DNA of 64,000 nucleotides from Nocardia caishijiensis NBRC 108228 (GTDB lineage: Bacteria > Actinomycetota > Actinomycetes > Mycobacteriales > Mycobacteriaceae), in NCBI RefSeq assembly GCF_001612825.1, contig NZ_BDBE01000039.1:169669-233668 (forward strand). The letters are read 5' to 3'. A program made the translations under genes and the position numbers. Shown one piece after another: positions 25,405 to 33,278 of this stretch. Below the pieces are notes generated by a model. That model was not told the DNA's origin and did not search any database. It saw nothing but the letters and a program-made list of their open reading frames with translations. Numbering within the stretch: position 1 is the stretch's first letter; every line of letters begins with the position of its first letter.

Positions 25405-26724
25405 TCAGTCCCTGACCAGCGGTGCGCCCGCGTCGCGCCAGGCCACCACACCACCGCGCAGACTGCGCGCGTCACGGTGCCCCATCCGGGTGAGCAGGGC
25501 CGCGTAGCGCGCGGACTTCTCCCCGACCGGGCAGACGAGCAGTACCGGCGTGCCCGCGCCGAACGGCAGTCCGCCGTGCACGAGTTCGTCGAACAGCTCG
25601 TCGACGATATTGATCGAGCCCGCGATGTGGACGGCGCCGTAGGCGAAGGAACCGCGCAGGTCGACGACCACCGGTCGGTCGCGGGCGATCCACTCTCGGG
25701 CCCGGTCCACGTCGATCGATGCCACCGCCGCGAGCTCGTTGTCGGTCACCGTGCTCACCGAATTCGGGCGCACCGGTTGCTCGAGCAGATCGGGCCTGCG
25801 CTTGCGCACATAGCTGAGATAACTCTCTACCCGATCGCACACGATGAACACGGCGGTGCGCCGGTCGGTGAGCTCGGCGTCGACGGTCCGCAGATGACGC
25901 AGCGCCCCGAAGTAGGCGGCGCCCGCCGTCGGACCGCCGAGGATCCCGCAGCGGCGGTTGAGGGTGAGCATGCCCTCGATCGCCTCCTGGGAGGTCACCG
26001 CGTCGATGGTGTCGTAGTTGTCCGGATCGAACAGCCCGACCTCGTTGATCTCATCGATATTGCGGATACCGGGGATGAAATCGGATTTGTCGGCGACCAA
26101 CCCGATCACCGACACCGCCGGATTGTGTTCACGCAGCGCACCCGCCACGCCCGTCGAGGACCCGGCGGTGCCGATGCAGGCGATGAAGATGTCGGGGCCC
26201 GCGCCGTCGAGATCCTTGATGATCTCCGGCGCGGTCCCGGTGCGGTGGGCGTCGAGATTGCGGGTGTTGAAGTACTGATCGGTGTGCAGGTAGCCGCCGC
26301 CGTCCTCGGACAGCATCCGGTACATGCGGCTGAGCGGGTCTTCGGTGTCGGTGGGATCGAGACATTCGGTCTGGCCGGGCAATTCCTCGATGCGGGCGCC
26401 GAGCAACAGCAGCAGCTCTTTGATCTCGGGCACCTTCATGCGGTTGGTGACGCTCTTGAACGGCAGTCCGTGCATGGCCGCGATCACCGCCAGGGCCTTG
26501 GCGGTGTTGCCGCTGGACAGCTCGACCACCGCGTCACCCTGCTCGACGGCCCGGGACAGCCCCTCGCGCACCATGTTCCACGCCGGACGGTCCTTCACCG
26601 ATCCGAACGGATTGAGCATCTCCATCTTGGCGTAGAGGTCGATATGGGCGAGCCCGTGCACGGCCGGATCGATGCGGACCAGCGGCGTGTCCCCGATGAC
26701 GTCGAGAATGCTGTCGTACTTCAT
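25405..26724 (-). CDS. CysK-like PLP enzyme fused to a rhodanese domain
   Basis: A 439-residue fusion. Residues 1-320 are a fold-type II cysteine synthase-like domain: K44 (NPFGSVKDRPAW) is the PLP lysine, SSGNTAKAL is the substrate loop and GTAGSSTGVAGAL is the phosphate-binding loop. Residues 330-439 are a rhodanese domain with active-site C398 (LVCPVGEKSAR). It is close to the SbnA/Y4xP-type enzymes that make diamino acids for metallophores (family knowledge). The fused rhodanese suggests that a persulfide is delivered to or taken from the active site. The ATG overlaps the upstream stop (ATGA). Confidence 0.8.
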   Translation of the reverse strand: MKYDSILDVIGDTPLVRIDPAVHGLAHIDLYAKMEMLNPFGSVKDRPAWNMVREGLSRAVEQGDAVVELSSGNTAKALAVIAAMHGLPFKSVTNRMKVPEIKELLLLLGARIEELPGQTECLDPTDTEDPLSRMYRMLSEDGGGYLHTDQYFNTRNLDAHRTGTAPEIIKDLDGAGPDIFIACIGTAGSSTGVAGALREHNPAVSVIGLVADKSDFIPGIRNIDEINEVGLFDPDNYDTIDAVTSQEAIEGMLTLNRRCGILGGPTAGAAYFGALRHLRTVDAELTDRRTAVFIVCDRVESYLSYVRKRRPDLLEQPVRPNSVSTVTDNELAAVASIDVDRAREWIARDRPVVVDLRGSFAYGAVHIAGSINIVDELFDELVHGGLPFGAGTPVLLVCPVGEKSARYAALLTRMGHRDARSLRGGVVAWRDAGAPLVRD

Positions 26725-28160
26725 GCGCGGTTCCCTTCCACGGGCCAATACTGTTCATCCAGGCACCACGTCCACCCACCCTCGCCGGGGCGAACCGCGA
26801 TCGTGCGGGCCACCGGCTGCATCAGCGCGGAATCGGCCGCGAAGTCCATGAAGTAGCCCGCGGTGTTCACGAACGCGAGCAGATCGCCCGGCACCGGAGT
26901 GCGCGCCAGGGTGACCTTGCGGCGGGTGATGAAGTCGTCCTCGAGACAGAGGTTGCCCGTGAGATAGACCCCGACCGGTTCACCGGGACGCTCGGGCAGC
27001 AACACCGGATCCATCAGCACCGCATGGTCTTCGGCGCTGATGTCACGGGAATTGGCGGCCACCCGGACCAGCAGGTCGCCCTCGTCGGTGGCGCGCACCT
27101 CCGAGACCCGGGCCAGGGTGAGGCCACACTGGTCGAGCAGCGACCGGCCGGGTTCGATGTGCAGGTCGTAGAGATTTTCCAGGAGCAGGGTGGCCAGCGA
27201 TCTGCCCAGCGAGGGCGCCTCGCGGCTCAGCAGTTCGTCGAGGTAGCGCGCACCGGAGAGTTCGCGGTAGGCGGGATAGAGGCCGAGGGTGCCACGCAGC
27301 GTTCCGGCCTGTGCACGCAGGCCGTATCCGTGGTTGTGCCAGGTCATCGAAGGACGCGTGCCGAGCACCGCGTTGCCGAGTTCGGTGGTGTAGCGATGCC
27401 ATTCGTCGCGATCGTGCAGGTAGCTGACGCCGAATCCGCCACCGATGTCGATCGCGCTCGGCGTGAAGCCCCTCGTCTGGGCCTCCCGCATGGCCAGCAG
27501 GCAGCCTTCGAGTGCGAGCGCCTTCTCGTCGAGGCCGGTGGTGTCGAGGTGGTAGGCCATGCCACGCAGGTCGAGGGTGTCGCGATGTCGGTCGAGAAGG
27601 TCGAGGGCCGAGGGCACTTCGCGGGCGTGCAGGCCGAAGCGGCTGCGTCGACTGGCGATGGTCACCCCGGGCGAGTCGAACGCGGACAGCCGCAGCATCA
27701 CCCGCGTGCGCGGCAGGCCGGACTCCGCGATCAGCCGGGCGAGCTCGGCGAGTTCCTCGCGGGAGTCGGCGTTGACGACCGCGCCGACCCGGGCCGCGAG
27801 CCACAGGAATTCCCGGTCCTTGGGACCGGTCGCCATGATGCGGTCACCGGTGAAGCCGGACTCGAGCGCATGGCGGAGTTCACCGAGGGAGGCCACGTCG
27901 ATGCCGCACTCCCCCGCCGCCAGCGCGCGGACGATCGCACTCGATCGATTGGCCTTGTGCGCGAAGAAGATGTCCCCACTCAGCCGGTGCTCGCGGTACA
28001 CGGCGCGATAGCTCGCCGCGTTGTCCTCGAGTTGCTGCGGGACGACCACATTCAGCGGTGACCCGAGGGCGGTCACCAGCTCCGCGAGCCTGTCGGGAGC
28101 GTCGAGTACCGCGCGAAGCGACGCACCGATTCGCGGCGTCAAGATCAGGTCCGGTTCCAC
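26721..28160 (-). CDS. Y4yA-family PLP-dependent decarboxylase-like enzyme
   Basis: A 479-residue fold-type III (alanine racemase/diaminopimelate decarboxylase-like) enzyme. K69 (FFAHKANRS) binds PLP, the barrel has the IDIGGGFGVSY glycine loop and IEPGRSLLDQ, and the C-terminal domain has GNLCLEDDF in place of the usual decarboxylase Cys loop. The size and features fit the Y4yA family named from Rhizobium NGR234, where the gene lies near a CysK-like gene in a siderophore-type cluster. GTG at 28160 was chosen because a GGGGG ribosome site precedes it. It is the first gene of the three-enzyme operon. Confidence 0.75.
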   Translation of the reverse strand: MEPDLILTPRIGASLRAVLDAPDRLAELVTALGSPLNVVVPQQLEDNAASYRAVYREHRLSGDIFFAHKANRSSAIVRALAAGECGIDVASLGELRHALESGFTGDRIMATGPKDREFLWLAARVGAVVNADSREELAELARLIAESGLPRTRVMLRLSAFDSPGVTIASRRSRFGLHAREVPSALDLLDRHRDTLDLRGMAYHLDTTGLDEKALALEGCLLAMREAQTRGFTPSAIDIGGGFGVSYLHDRDEWHRYTTELGNAVLGTRPSMTWHNHGYGLRAQAGTLRGTLGLYPAYRELSGARYLDELLSREAPSLGRSLATLLLENLYDLHIEPGRSLLDQCGLTLARVSEVRATDEGDLLVRVAANSRDISAEDHAVLMDPVLLPERPGEPVGVYLTGNLCLEDDFITRRKVTLARTPVPGDLLAFVNTAGYFMDFAADSALMQPVARTIAVRPGEGGWTWCLDEQYWPVEGNRA

Positions 28161-28186
28161 ACTGCCCCCATCCGAGCCACGTTTGT

Positions 28187-28201
28187 TGACAACGATTTTC
28201 G
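28187..28201. promoter_or_regulatory. Zur-box-like sequence upstream of the PLP operon
   Basis: TGACAACGATTTTCG matches the Zur-type palindrome TGAAAATGATTTTCA at 12 of 15 positions. It is 27 bp upstream of the first gene of the operon, the usual place for an operator. It is weaker than the box at 23291. Confidence 0.4.
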
Positions 28202-28204
28202 CTA

Positions 28205-28217
28205 GGACATCATGTCC
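28205..28217. promoter_or_regulatory. Short perfect palindrome upstream of the PLP operon
   Basis: GGACAT-C-ATGTCC, 13 bp with a single central base, sits 3 bp from the Zur-like box and could bind a second regulator. Confidence 0.4.
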
Positions 28218-28338
28218 CCGGCCCCCTTCCCGCACAAGTTCGCGAGCGTCACTGCGCCACAACAGGTTCGATTTCCAGGGTAGCCACCACCACCGACAGC
28301 CGACCGATTTCGACCGTCCGATATGCGACACTGGGCCG

Positions 28339-29367
28339 ATGAGCGAAGCCGACGCCGGAGCGGGCAGCTACGTCGAGAAGGGCGAGTTCCGCCGCGACAC
28401 CAACTACATCACCACACGCATCACCGCCGACGGCCGCGACGGCTACCCCGTCGAACCTGGCCGCTACCGACTCGTCGCGGCCCGCGCCTGCCCGTGGGCC
28501 AACCGCACCCTGATCGTTCGCCGCCTGCTCGGGCTCGAGCCGGTGTTGTCGCTCGGCCTGTGCGGTCCCACCCACGACAAGCTCAGCTGGACCTTCGACC
28601 TCGATCCGGACGGCGTCGATCCGGTGCTCGGCATCCACCGTCTGCGCGATGCCTATCTGGCCCGGTTCCCCGACTACCCGCGCGGTATCACAGTGCCCGC
28701 GATGGTCGAGATCGCGACCGGGCAGGTCGTCACCAACGACTACGCCCAGATCACCCTCGACTTCTCGACCGAGTGGGCCCCCTACCACCGCCCGGGCGCG
28801 CCGCAGCTGTATCCGGAACCGCTGCGCGAGGAGATCGACGCGATCAACCGGGAAGTGTTCACCGAGATCAACAACGGCGTCTACCGCTGCGGTTTCGCGG
28901 GCGCGCAGGACGCCTACGACGCGGCCTACGACCGGCTCTTCGCCGCGCTCGACCGCGTGAGCCAACGGTTGCGCACCCAGCGCTACCTCGTCGGCGACAC
29001 CATCACCGAGGCCGACGTGCGGCTGTTCACCACGCTGGCCCGCTTCGATCCCGTCTATCACGGGCACTTCAAATGCAACCGGACCAAGCTCAGCGAGATG
29101 CCGGTGCTGTGGGCCTACGCTCGCGACCTGTTCCAGACACCCGGCTTCGGTGACACCATCGACTTCGGCCAGATCAAGGAGCACTACTACGTGGTGCACC
29201 GTGACATCAACCCCACCGGCATCGTCCCGGCGGGCCCGGACCTGTCGAACTGGCTCACCCCGCACCACCGCGAGGAGCTGGGTGGCCGCCCGTTCGGTGA
29301 CGGCACGCCGCCGTCACCGCCGATGCCCGCGGAGCGGGTGCCCGAACCCTCCTCGGCGAACCGGTAG
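28339..29367 (+). CDS. Xi-class glutathione transferase-like (thiol-hydroquinone) reductase
   Basis: A 342-residue protein. The thioredoxin-like N-domain carries the catalytic CPWANR motif (C51) typical of glutathionyl-hydroquinone reductases (YqjG/EcM4-like), followed by the helical GST C-domain. These enzymes remove a thiol adduct from hydroquinones. Actinobacteria use mycothiol rather than glutathione, so the true thiol is probably mycothiol (inference). The ATG at 28339 is divergent from the PLP operon, with about 180 bp between. Confidence 0.85.
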   Translation: MSEADAGAGSYVEKGEFRRDTNYITTRITADGRDGYPVEPGRYRLVAARACPWANRTLIVRRLLGLEPVLSLGLCGPTHDKLSWTFDLDPDGVDPVLGIHRLRDAYLARFPDYPRGITVPAMVEIATGQVVTNDYAQITLDFSTEWAPYHRPGAPQLYPEPLREEIDAINREVFTEINNGVYRCGFAGAQDAYDAAYDRLFAALDRVSQRLRTQRYLVGDTITEADVRLFTTLARFDPVYHGHFKCNRTKLSEMPVLWAYARDLFQTPGFGDTIDFGQIKEHYYVVHRDINPTGIVPAGPDLSNWLTPHHREELGGRPFGDGTPPSPPMPAERVPEPSSANR

Positions 29368-29368
29368 G

Positions 29369-30724
29369 TCAGCGCTCGCCGGGCAGGGCCGCCGCGAGCT
29401 GGTTGCCGACGTCCAGCGCCAGACCGAAAATGTCCGCGGGCAGCGGACGACCGTGGCAGACGGCGATGTCGCAGCCACCGTAGGCGCCCGTGCCGAGCAG
29501 GATCGCCGCGGTGGTGTGCGGGTCGAGCAGCAGTGCGCGTTCCTCCGGTGTCGCGCCGGTCCGATGGATCGGGTCCGGCGGGAGGTCGGGGTCTTCGAGG
29601 GGTTCCTGGTTCTCCACCGCGGCGACAATGCGGTGGAACAGCATCCGGTTGTCGGGATTGCTGGTGCCCGTCAGGAAGCCGGTGAGATTGTTCGGGTCGA
29701 TGGTCGCGGGCACGCCGAGACGGATGATCACCAGGTCGCGGCTGGGAATCACCACCGCCAACTGGCCGAGGGCACCGGAGAAGGCGATCGTGTCGTGGGG
29801 AAGTCCGGGAAACAGGCGGTGCTCGTACAAAGCGGGTACCGGCACATTCACCCCGCGGAAGGTCTCTCCCGCGTTGAGCCACAGCAGGAATCCGTATCCG
29901 CCGTTGGCCTGGGTCGGCGTGGTGGCCTGACGAAGGTAGTCGGCATCGATCAGCTGGTTGCCCGCCCATTCACCGCGTTGCAGGACGAGCCGGGCGATTC
30001 TGGCCAGGTCGGCGGGCCGCATCGCCAGACCACCCGCGACGGCGGTGGTGGTGTCGCGGTCGCGCAGCCACACCCAGTGATCGCGGGGAATTCCCAACGG
30101 GCCCATCAGTTCTCGCCGCACGAACTCCTGATAGTCCAGACCGGTGGTGATCTCGATGATGCGGGGCAACAGTCCGAGCACTGCCTGCGCGTACTGGAAG
30201 GTTGTGCCCGGTTCGTAGTCGATCGGCGCGGCCAGGACCCGGTCGACGGTGCTGGTGGCGATCGAGGCGACGTCGGCGGGCCAGGAGAAGTGCAGACCGG
30301 TGGTCTGGGTGAGAACCTGGCGCACCGTGATCCGGGCGTGCGCGGCGTCGGCCGTCGGGAAGAACCGACCGATCGGATCGTCGAGCCCGAAATGCCCGAG
30401 CGTCACCGCCCGGCCGACCGCGACGGCGGTGACCCCTTTGCTCGCGCTGAACAGGGGCATCGGCAGATCGCCGGTCGGGGCGTGGTCGGCGATTAGGCAC
30501 CCGTGCCGGTAGACCTGGATGGCATGAGCTTTCGCGCCGATGCCGAAATCCATCGCGGCGGCCAGCGCGGCCTCGTCCATGCCCACCTCCTCGGCCGCGC
30601 GGCGCTGCGGCGCGGCGCCGGGTTCGGCGCACGCGGAGTTCGCCCGCGCGGTCGACGGCTCGATCAGCACGGGACCCAGCGCCAGCACGGCGGCCAGCAC
30701 GATCGCGACCGGACAGGGTGACAT
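29369..30724 (-). CDS. Secreted serine beta-lactamase-family hydrolase
   Basis: A 451-residue protein with an N-terminal signal peptide (about 1-28). The SxxK motif S93-A-S-K96 and a YAQ motif (FQYAQAVLG) place it in the class C/esterase group of penicillin-binding-protein-like hydrolases. The lack of a standard KTG triad makes true beta-lactamase activity uncertain; it may be an esterase or peptidase. The cutinase gene lies 23 bp upstream on the same strand, so the two are probably cotranscribed. Confidence 0.75.
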   Translation of the reverse strand: MSPCPVAIVLAAVLALGPVLIEPSTARANSACAEPGAAPQRRAAEEVGMDEAALAAAMDFGIGAKAHAIQVYRHGCLIADHAPTGDLPMPLFSASKGVTAVAVGRAVTLGHFGLDDPIGRFFPTADAAHARITVRQVLTQTTGLHFSWPADVASIATSTVDRVLAAPIDYEPGTTFQYAQAVLGLLPRIIEITTGLDYQEFVRRELMGPLGIPRDHWVWLRDRDTTTAVAGGLAMRPADLARIARLVLQRGEWAGNQLIDADYLRQATTPTQANGGYGFLLWLNAGETFRGVNVPVPALYEHRLFPGLPHDTIAFSGALGQLAVVIPSRDLVIIRLGVPATIDPNNLTGFLTGTSNPDNRMLFHRIVAAVENQEPLEDPDLPPDPIHRTGATPEERALLLDPHTTAAILLGTGAYGGCDIAVCHGRPLPADIFGLALDVGNQLAAALPGER

Positions 30725-30747
30725 GAACGGACCTCCGGAGTCGGCGA

Positions 30748-31428
30748 TCAGGCGGGTCGGACCCGGGCGGCGACGAAGGCGGCGGCTTCGTCGGCGTACC
30801 GCTTGTACTGCATGTGGACGTTCCAGTCCTTACCTCGCGGATCGCACACGGGGTCGTTGTCGTTGCACACATCGTAGGTGCGATCGGCGTACACGCCGGT
30901 GACCTCGCGACCCACTCCGCGAATCGGGTTGCCGAACAACAGGATCGCCGCGATCCTCGGCGCCAGCTCGGCGGGCAGGGTGGCCACGATCGGCCCGCCG
31001 ACCCGGGCGCCTGCACTGCTGATGCCGATCGAGTTGTCCACCACGTTGGCGCCCTGGGAGTAGCCGACAAGCACGAACTGCTGATCCGGGCAGGCCGCCG
31101 CCCGCGCGACGACGTGATCGACCAGGTCACGGTTGCCCGCCTGCACCGAGGCAGGCTGCTCGTAGCCCGCCGGGTACTGCACCCGATACGCGTTGGTCGA
31201 CTGTGACAACCTGTCGTCGATGGCGGCGTACACCGGGTTGCCGACGACGGTGCCCAGCTTGTACTGGCTCCACAGCCCGCCGGGTTCGTTGGTTCCGCGC
31301 GCCGCGACCACGTGCACGTCGACGCACCCCGCCGCCCGCGCGGGCGCGGCGGCGACCACCCCGGTCATGGTGCCCGCCAGTACGGCGGCGGAAAGTGCCA
31401 GGCCCACGCGGGCACGGTATTCGATCAC
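30748..31428 (-). CDS. Secreted cutinase-family esterase
   Basis: A 226-residue protein with a signal peptide (to about residue 33, ARA-AG) and a cutinase alpha/beta-hydrolase fold. The nucleophile is S124 in GYSQG, and the Asp and His lie in the segment DPRGKDWNVHMQY. Cys pairs C35/C113 and the second pair in CNDNDPVC fit cutinase disulfides. It probably hydrolyses lipid esters outside the cell. The GTG start follows GAAGGA. Confidence 0.88.
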   Translation of the reverse strand: MIEYRARVGLALSAAVLAGTMTGVVAAAPARAAGCVDVHVVAARGTNEPGGLWSQYKLGTVVGNPVYAAIDDRLSQSTNAYRVQYPAGYEQPASVQAGNRDLVDHVVARAAACPDQQFVLVGYSQGANVVDNSIGISSAGARVGGPIVATLPAELAPRIAAILLFGNPIRGVGREVTGVYADRTYDVCNDNDPVCDPRGKDWNVHMQYKRYADEAAAFVAARVRPA

Positions 31429-31576
31429 GGCTCGTCCTTCGCATCGGTGGTCGATGGCCGCGAGCGTAGGTGCGCACCGCGTGGCGAATCGGTGCCCGGC
31501 ACGCGCTTTTGGCCCGGTTCACATCGGTGGGGACGACCGCCTCGCGATTCGGTGACGGAATCCCAGCAACCGCGGA

Positions 31577-31936
31577 TCAGCGGCAGCAGTTGGGATCGAG
31601 CACCGTGCACAGCGCCGACAACGCCTCGCGCCGCGCACGGTGGAAGGTGTTCATCCCCCGCCGCTCGGACTCGACCAGCCCCGCCTTGCGCAACTGCCCG
31701 AGGTGATGCGAGACCGTCGACTCGCTCAGCCCGACGACGCCCGCCAGATCGCCACCGTTGCACTCGCCCACCGGACTGGTGAGCAGCAGCGACAGCAGTT
31801 TCACCCGGACCGGATCGGCGATGGCCTTGAGCCGCAACGCCACCTCCAGGGCGGCCACATCGTCGACCGGAGCCGCCGCGACGGGCGCGCAGCAGACGGG
31901 AGCGGACATGTCGATCACCGGTAGCGCCTTGGGCAT
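31577..31936 (-). CDS. arsR: ArsR-family arsenic-responsive repressor
   Basis: A 119-residue winged-helix regulator with ADPVRVKLLSLLL, the recognition helix SESTVSHHLGQLRKAGL and the beta-wing SERRGMNTFH. Cys pairs occur at both ends (VCCAP at the N-terminus and NCCR at the C-terminus), giving a likely arsenite or metal site, a placement different from the classical CxC helix. It is divergent from arsI with two GACATATGTC sites between, the expected layout for autoregulation and control of arsI. Confidence 0.8.
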   Translation of the reverse strand: MPKALPVIDMSAPVCCAPVAAAPVDDVAALEVALRLKAIADPVRVKLLSLLLTSPVGECNGGDLAGVVGLSESTVSHHLGQLRKAGLVESERRGMNTFHRARREALSALCTVLDPNCCR

Positions 31937-31960
31937 GACATCGACCCTACGCGAAGCATT

Positions 31961-32015
31961 GACATATGTCGAAAAGGTGCGCACACTCGAGCTCGCAACT
32001 TCTTCGACATATGTC
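31961..32015. promoter_or_regulatory. Paired ArsR operators
   Basis: The 10-bp palindrome GACATATGTC occurs at 31961-31970 and again at 32006-32015, exactly 45 bp apart, each in a TTGACATATGTCGAA / TTCGACATATGTC context. One copy sits before arsR and one 20 bp before arsI, so each promoter has its own site. Confidence 0.75.
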
Positions 32016-32035
32016 TCACAAGTGGAGGTACGACC

Positions 32036-32548
32036 ATGTCCCGAATCCAGCTGGCCCTCAATGTCGACGACCTCGACCAGGCCGTGCACTTCTACTCGAT
32101 TCTGTTCGCCACCGACCCGACCAAGCGCAAGCCCGGGTACGCCAATTTCGCCGTCGCCGACCCGCCACTGAAGCTCGTGCTGATCGAGAACGCGGGGCAG
32201 GGCGGCAGCCTCAACCACCTCGGCGTGGAGGTCGAGTCGTCCGAGCTGGTCCACGGCGAGATCGCGCGGCTGACGCAGGCCGGGCTGTTCACCGAGGAGC
32301 AGCAGGCGACGACCTGCTGCTTCGCCACACAGGACAAGGTGTGGGTGAGCGCGCCCGACGCCGAGCGCTGGGAGGTCTACACCGTGCTGGCCGATAGTGA
32401 AACCTTCGGCAGCGCACCACAACTCACCGAAGCGGAGCGCGGTGTCACATGCTGCGGCACCGCTGCGGAGGCGGAGGCCGAAGGAGCCTGCTGCGGCACC
32501 GACGCCAAGCGGAATGCAGTCGCGTCGGGGGCGACCTGCTGCGGCTGA
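32036..32548 (+). CDS. arsI: ArsI/CadI-family vicinal-oxygen-chelate metalloenzyme, C-As lyase-like
   Basis: A 170-residue protein of the glyoxalase/dioxygenase fold (SRIQLALNVDDLDQAVHFYS, then LNHLGVEVES, then WEVYTVLADSE). The vicinal Cys pair C94-C95 (TTCCF), used by ArsI to bind organoarsenicals, is present, with Fe ligands in the HFYS, NHLG and EVYT segments. ArsI cleaves the C-As bond of trivalent methyl- and aromatic arsenicals. The C-terminal 35 residues carry three CCG motifs (TCCG, ACCG, TCCG), a metal-binding-looking tail. GGAGG precedes the ATG. It is regulated by the divergent ArsR. Confidence 0.85.
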   Translation: MSRIQLALNVDDLDQAVHFYSILFATDPTKRKPGYANFAVADPPLKLVLIENAGQGGSLNHLGVEVESSELVHGEIARLTQAGLFTEEQQATTCCFATQDKVWVSAPDAERWEVYTVLADSETFGSAPQLTEAERGVTCCGTAAEAEAEGACCGTDAKRNAVASGATCCG

Positions 32549-32554
32549 CAGAGT

Positions 32555-32585
32555 CCGACCGGCTCGGAAGTTCCGAGCCGGTCGG
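32555..32585 (+). terminator. Terminator hairpin after arsI
   Basis: Two 15-bp arms (32555-32569 and 32571-32585) are perfectly complementary around one base, so the real loop must open inside the AAGTT centre. It lies 7 nt after the arsI stop. No U-tract. Confidence 0.7.
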
Positions 32586-32615
32586 GAAACTCGGGCGGGG
32601 TTGACGCTCGAGGAA

Positions 32616-32637
32616 GAGTGAGTGTACAGTCACTCAC
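32616..32637. promoter_or_regulatory. TetR operator 1 at its own promoter
   Basis: GTGAGTG-TACAGT-CACTCAC (32618-32637) is a 7-bp inverted repeat that ends at the base before the TetR ATG. A TTGACG -35 at 32601 and a GTACAG-like -10 within the palindrome imply a leaderless mRNA and strong autorepression. The 22-bp site is repeated at 33247-33268 with 18 identical bases. Confidence 0.75.
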
Positions 32638-33207
32638 ATGAGCAAGAGCGGAGCAACACTCTCCCGGTCCGACATCCGACGCGACGCCGTCGTGGATGCC
32701 GCGATCATCGAGTTCGCCCGTACCGGTTACCACGGCACGCCGATCAGCACGGTCGCGGCGACGGCACAGATCTCACCGGCGTACGTCTTCAAGTTGTTTC
32801 CCGGCAAGGTCGCCCTGTTCGTCGCCGCGCTCGAGCGGTGCTTCGACCGGATCACCGCGGCCATGTCGGCCGGTGCGGCACGGTCGAGCGGTGACAGCCC
32901 CGAGCAGATCCTCTACGACATGGGCGGTGCCTACGCCCAGTTGATCAGTGACCGCAGCTTGCTCATGCTGCAGGTCCACGCCCAATCGGTGGCCGATGTA
33001 CCCGAGATCGGGACGGCGATGCGCGCCGGACTGGCCCGGATCACCGAACTCGCCAAACACCGCTCCGGCGCCGAGGACGACCACGTTCAGCGGTTCATCG
33101 CCTTCGGTCAGCTCTGCCACCTCATCACCACCCTCGGCCTCGACGGCGACGACAGCGCGTGGGCGACCATCGTCACCGCGGGCATCCGTCACCCGGACGC
33201 CGTCTGA
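32638..33207 (+). CDS. TetR-family repressor
   Basis: A 189-residue regulator: N-terminal helix-turn-helix (DAAIIEFARTGYHGTPISTVAATAQISPAYVFKLF, residues about 20-55) and a helical ligand domain. The ATG at 32638 directly follows its operator. A terminator separates it from the next gene, which carries a second copy of the operator. The probable targets are therefore the zinc-binding-type dehydrogenase and membrane protein downstream. Ligand unknown; a quinone or aldehyde is a reasonable guess from the target. Confidence 0.85.
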   Translation: MSKSGATLSRSDIRRDAVVDAAIIEFARTGYHGTPISTVAATAQISPAYVFKLFPGKVALFVAALERCFDRITAAMSAGAARSSGDSPEQILYDMGGAYAQLISDRSLLMLQVHAQSVADVPEIGTAMRAGLARITELAKHRSGAEDDHVQRFIAFGQLCHLITTLGLDGDDSAWATIVTAGIRHPDAV

Positions 33208-33213
33208 CCATCG

Positions 33214-33238
33214 AATGCCCCTCGCGGGGCATTTTTTC
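33214..33238 (+). terminator. Intrinsic terminator after the TetR gene
   Basis: AATGCCCC-TCGC-GGGGCATT followed by five T residues: a classical rho-independent terminator, 7 nt after the stop. Confidence 0.9.
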
Positions 33239-33246
33239 GACCCGTC

Positions 33247-33268
33247 GAGTGATTGACCAGTCACACAC
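33247..33268. promoter_or_regulatory. TetR operator 2 before the dehydrogenase operon
   Basis: This 22-bp site matches the operator at 32616-32637 at 18 of 22 positions and keeps the inverted symmetry (GTGATTG-AC-CAGTCAC). It ends 10 bp before the dehydrogenase ATG. Confidence 0.7.
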
Positions 33269-33278
33269 TAGGAGAGCC

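Noticed and set aside
29369..30724. Functional beta-lactamase giving antibiotic resistance
   Set aside because: SxxK and a Tyr motif are present but a clear KTG box is not; an esterase or peptidase role is at least as likely.
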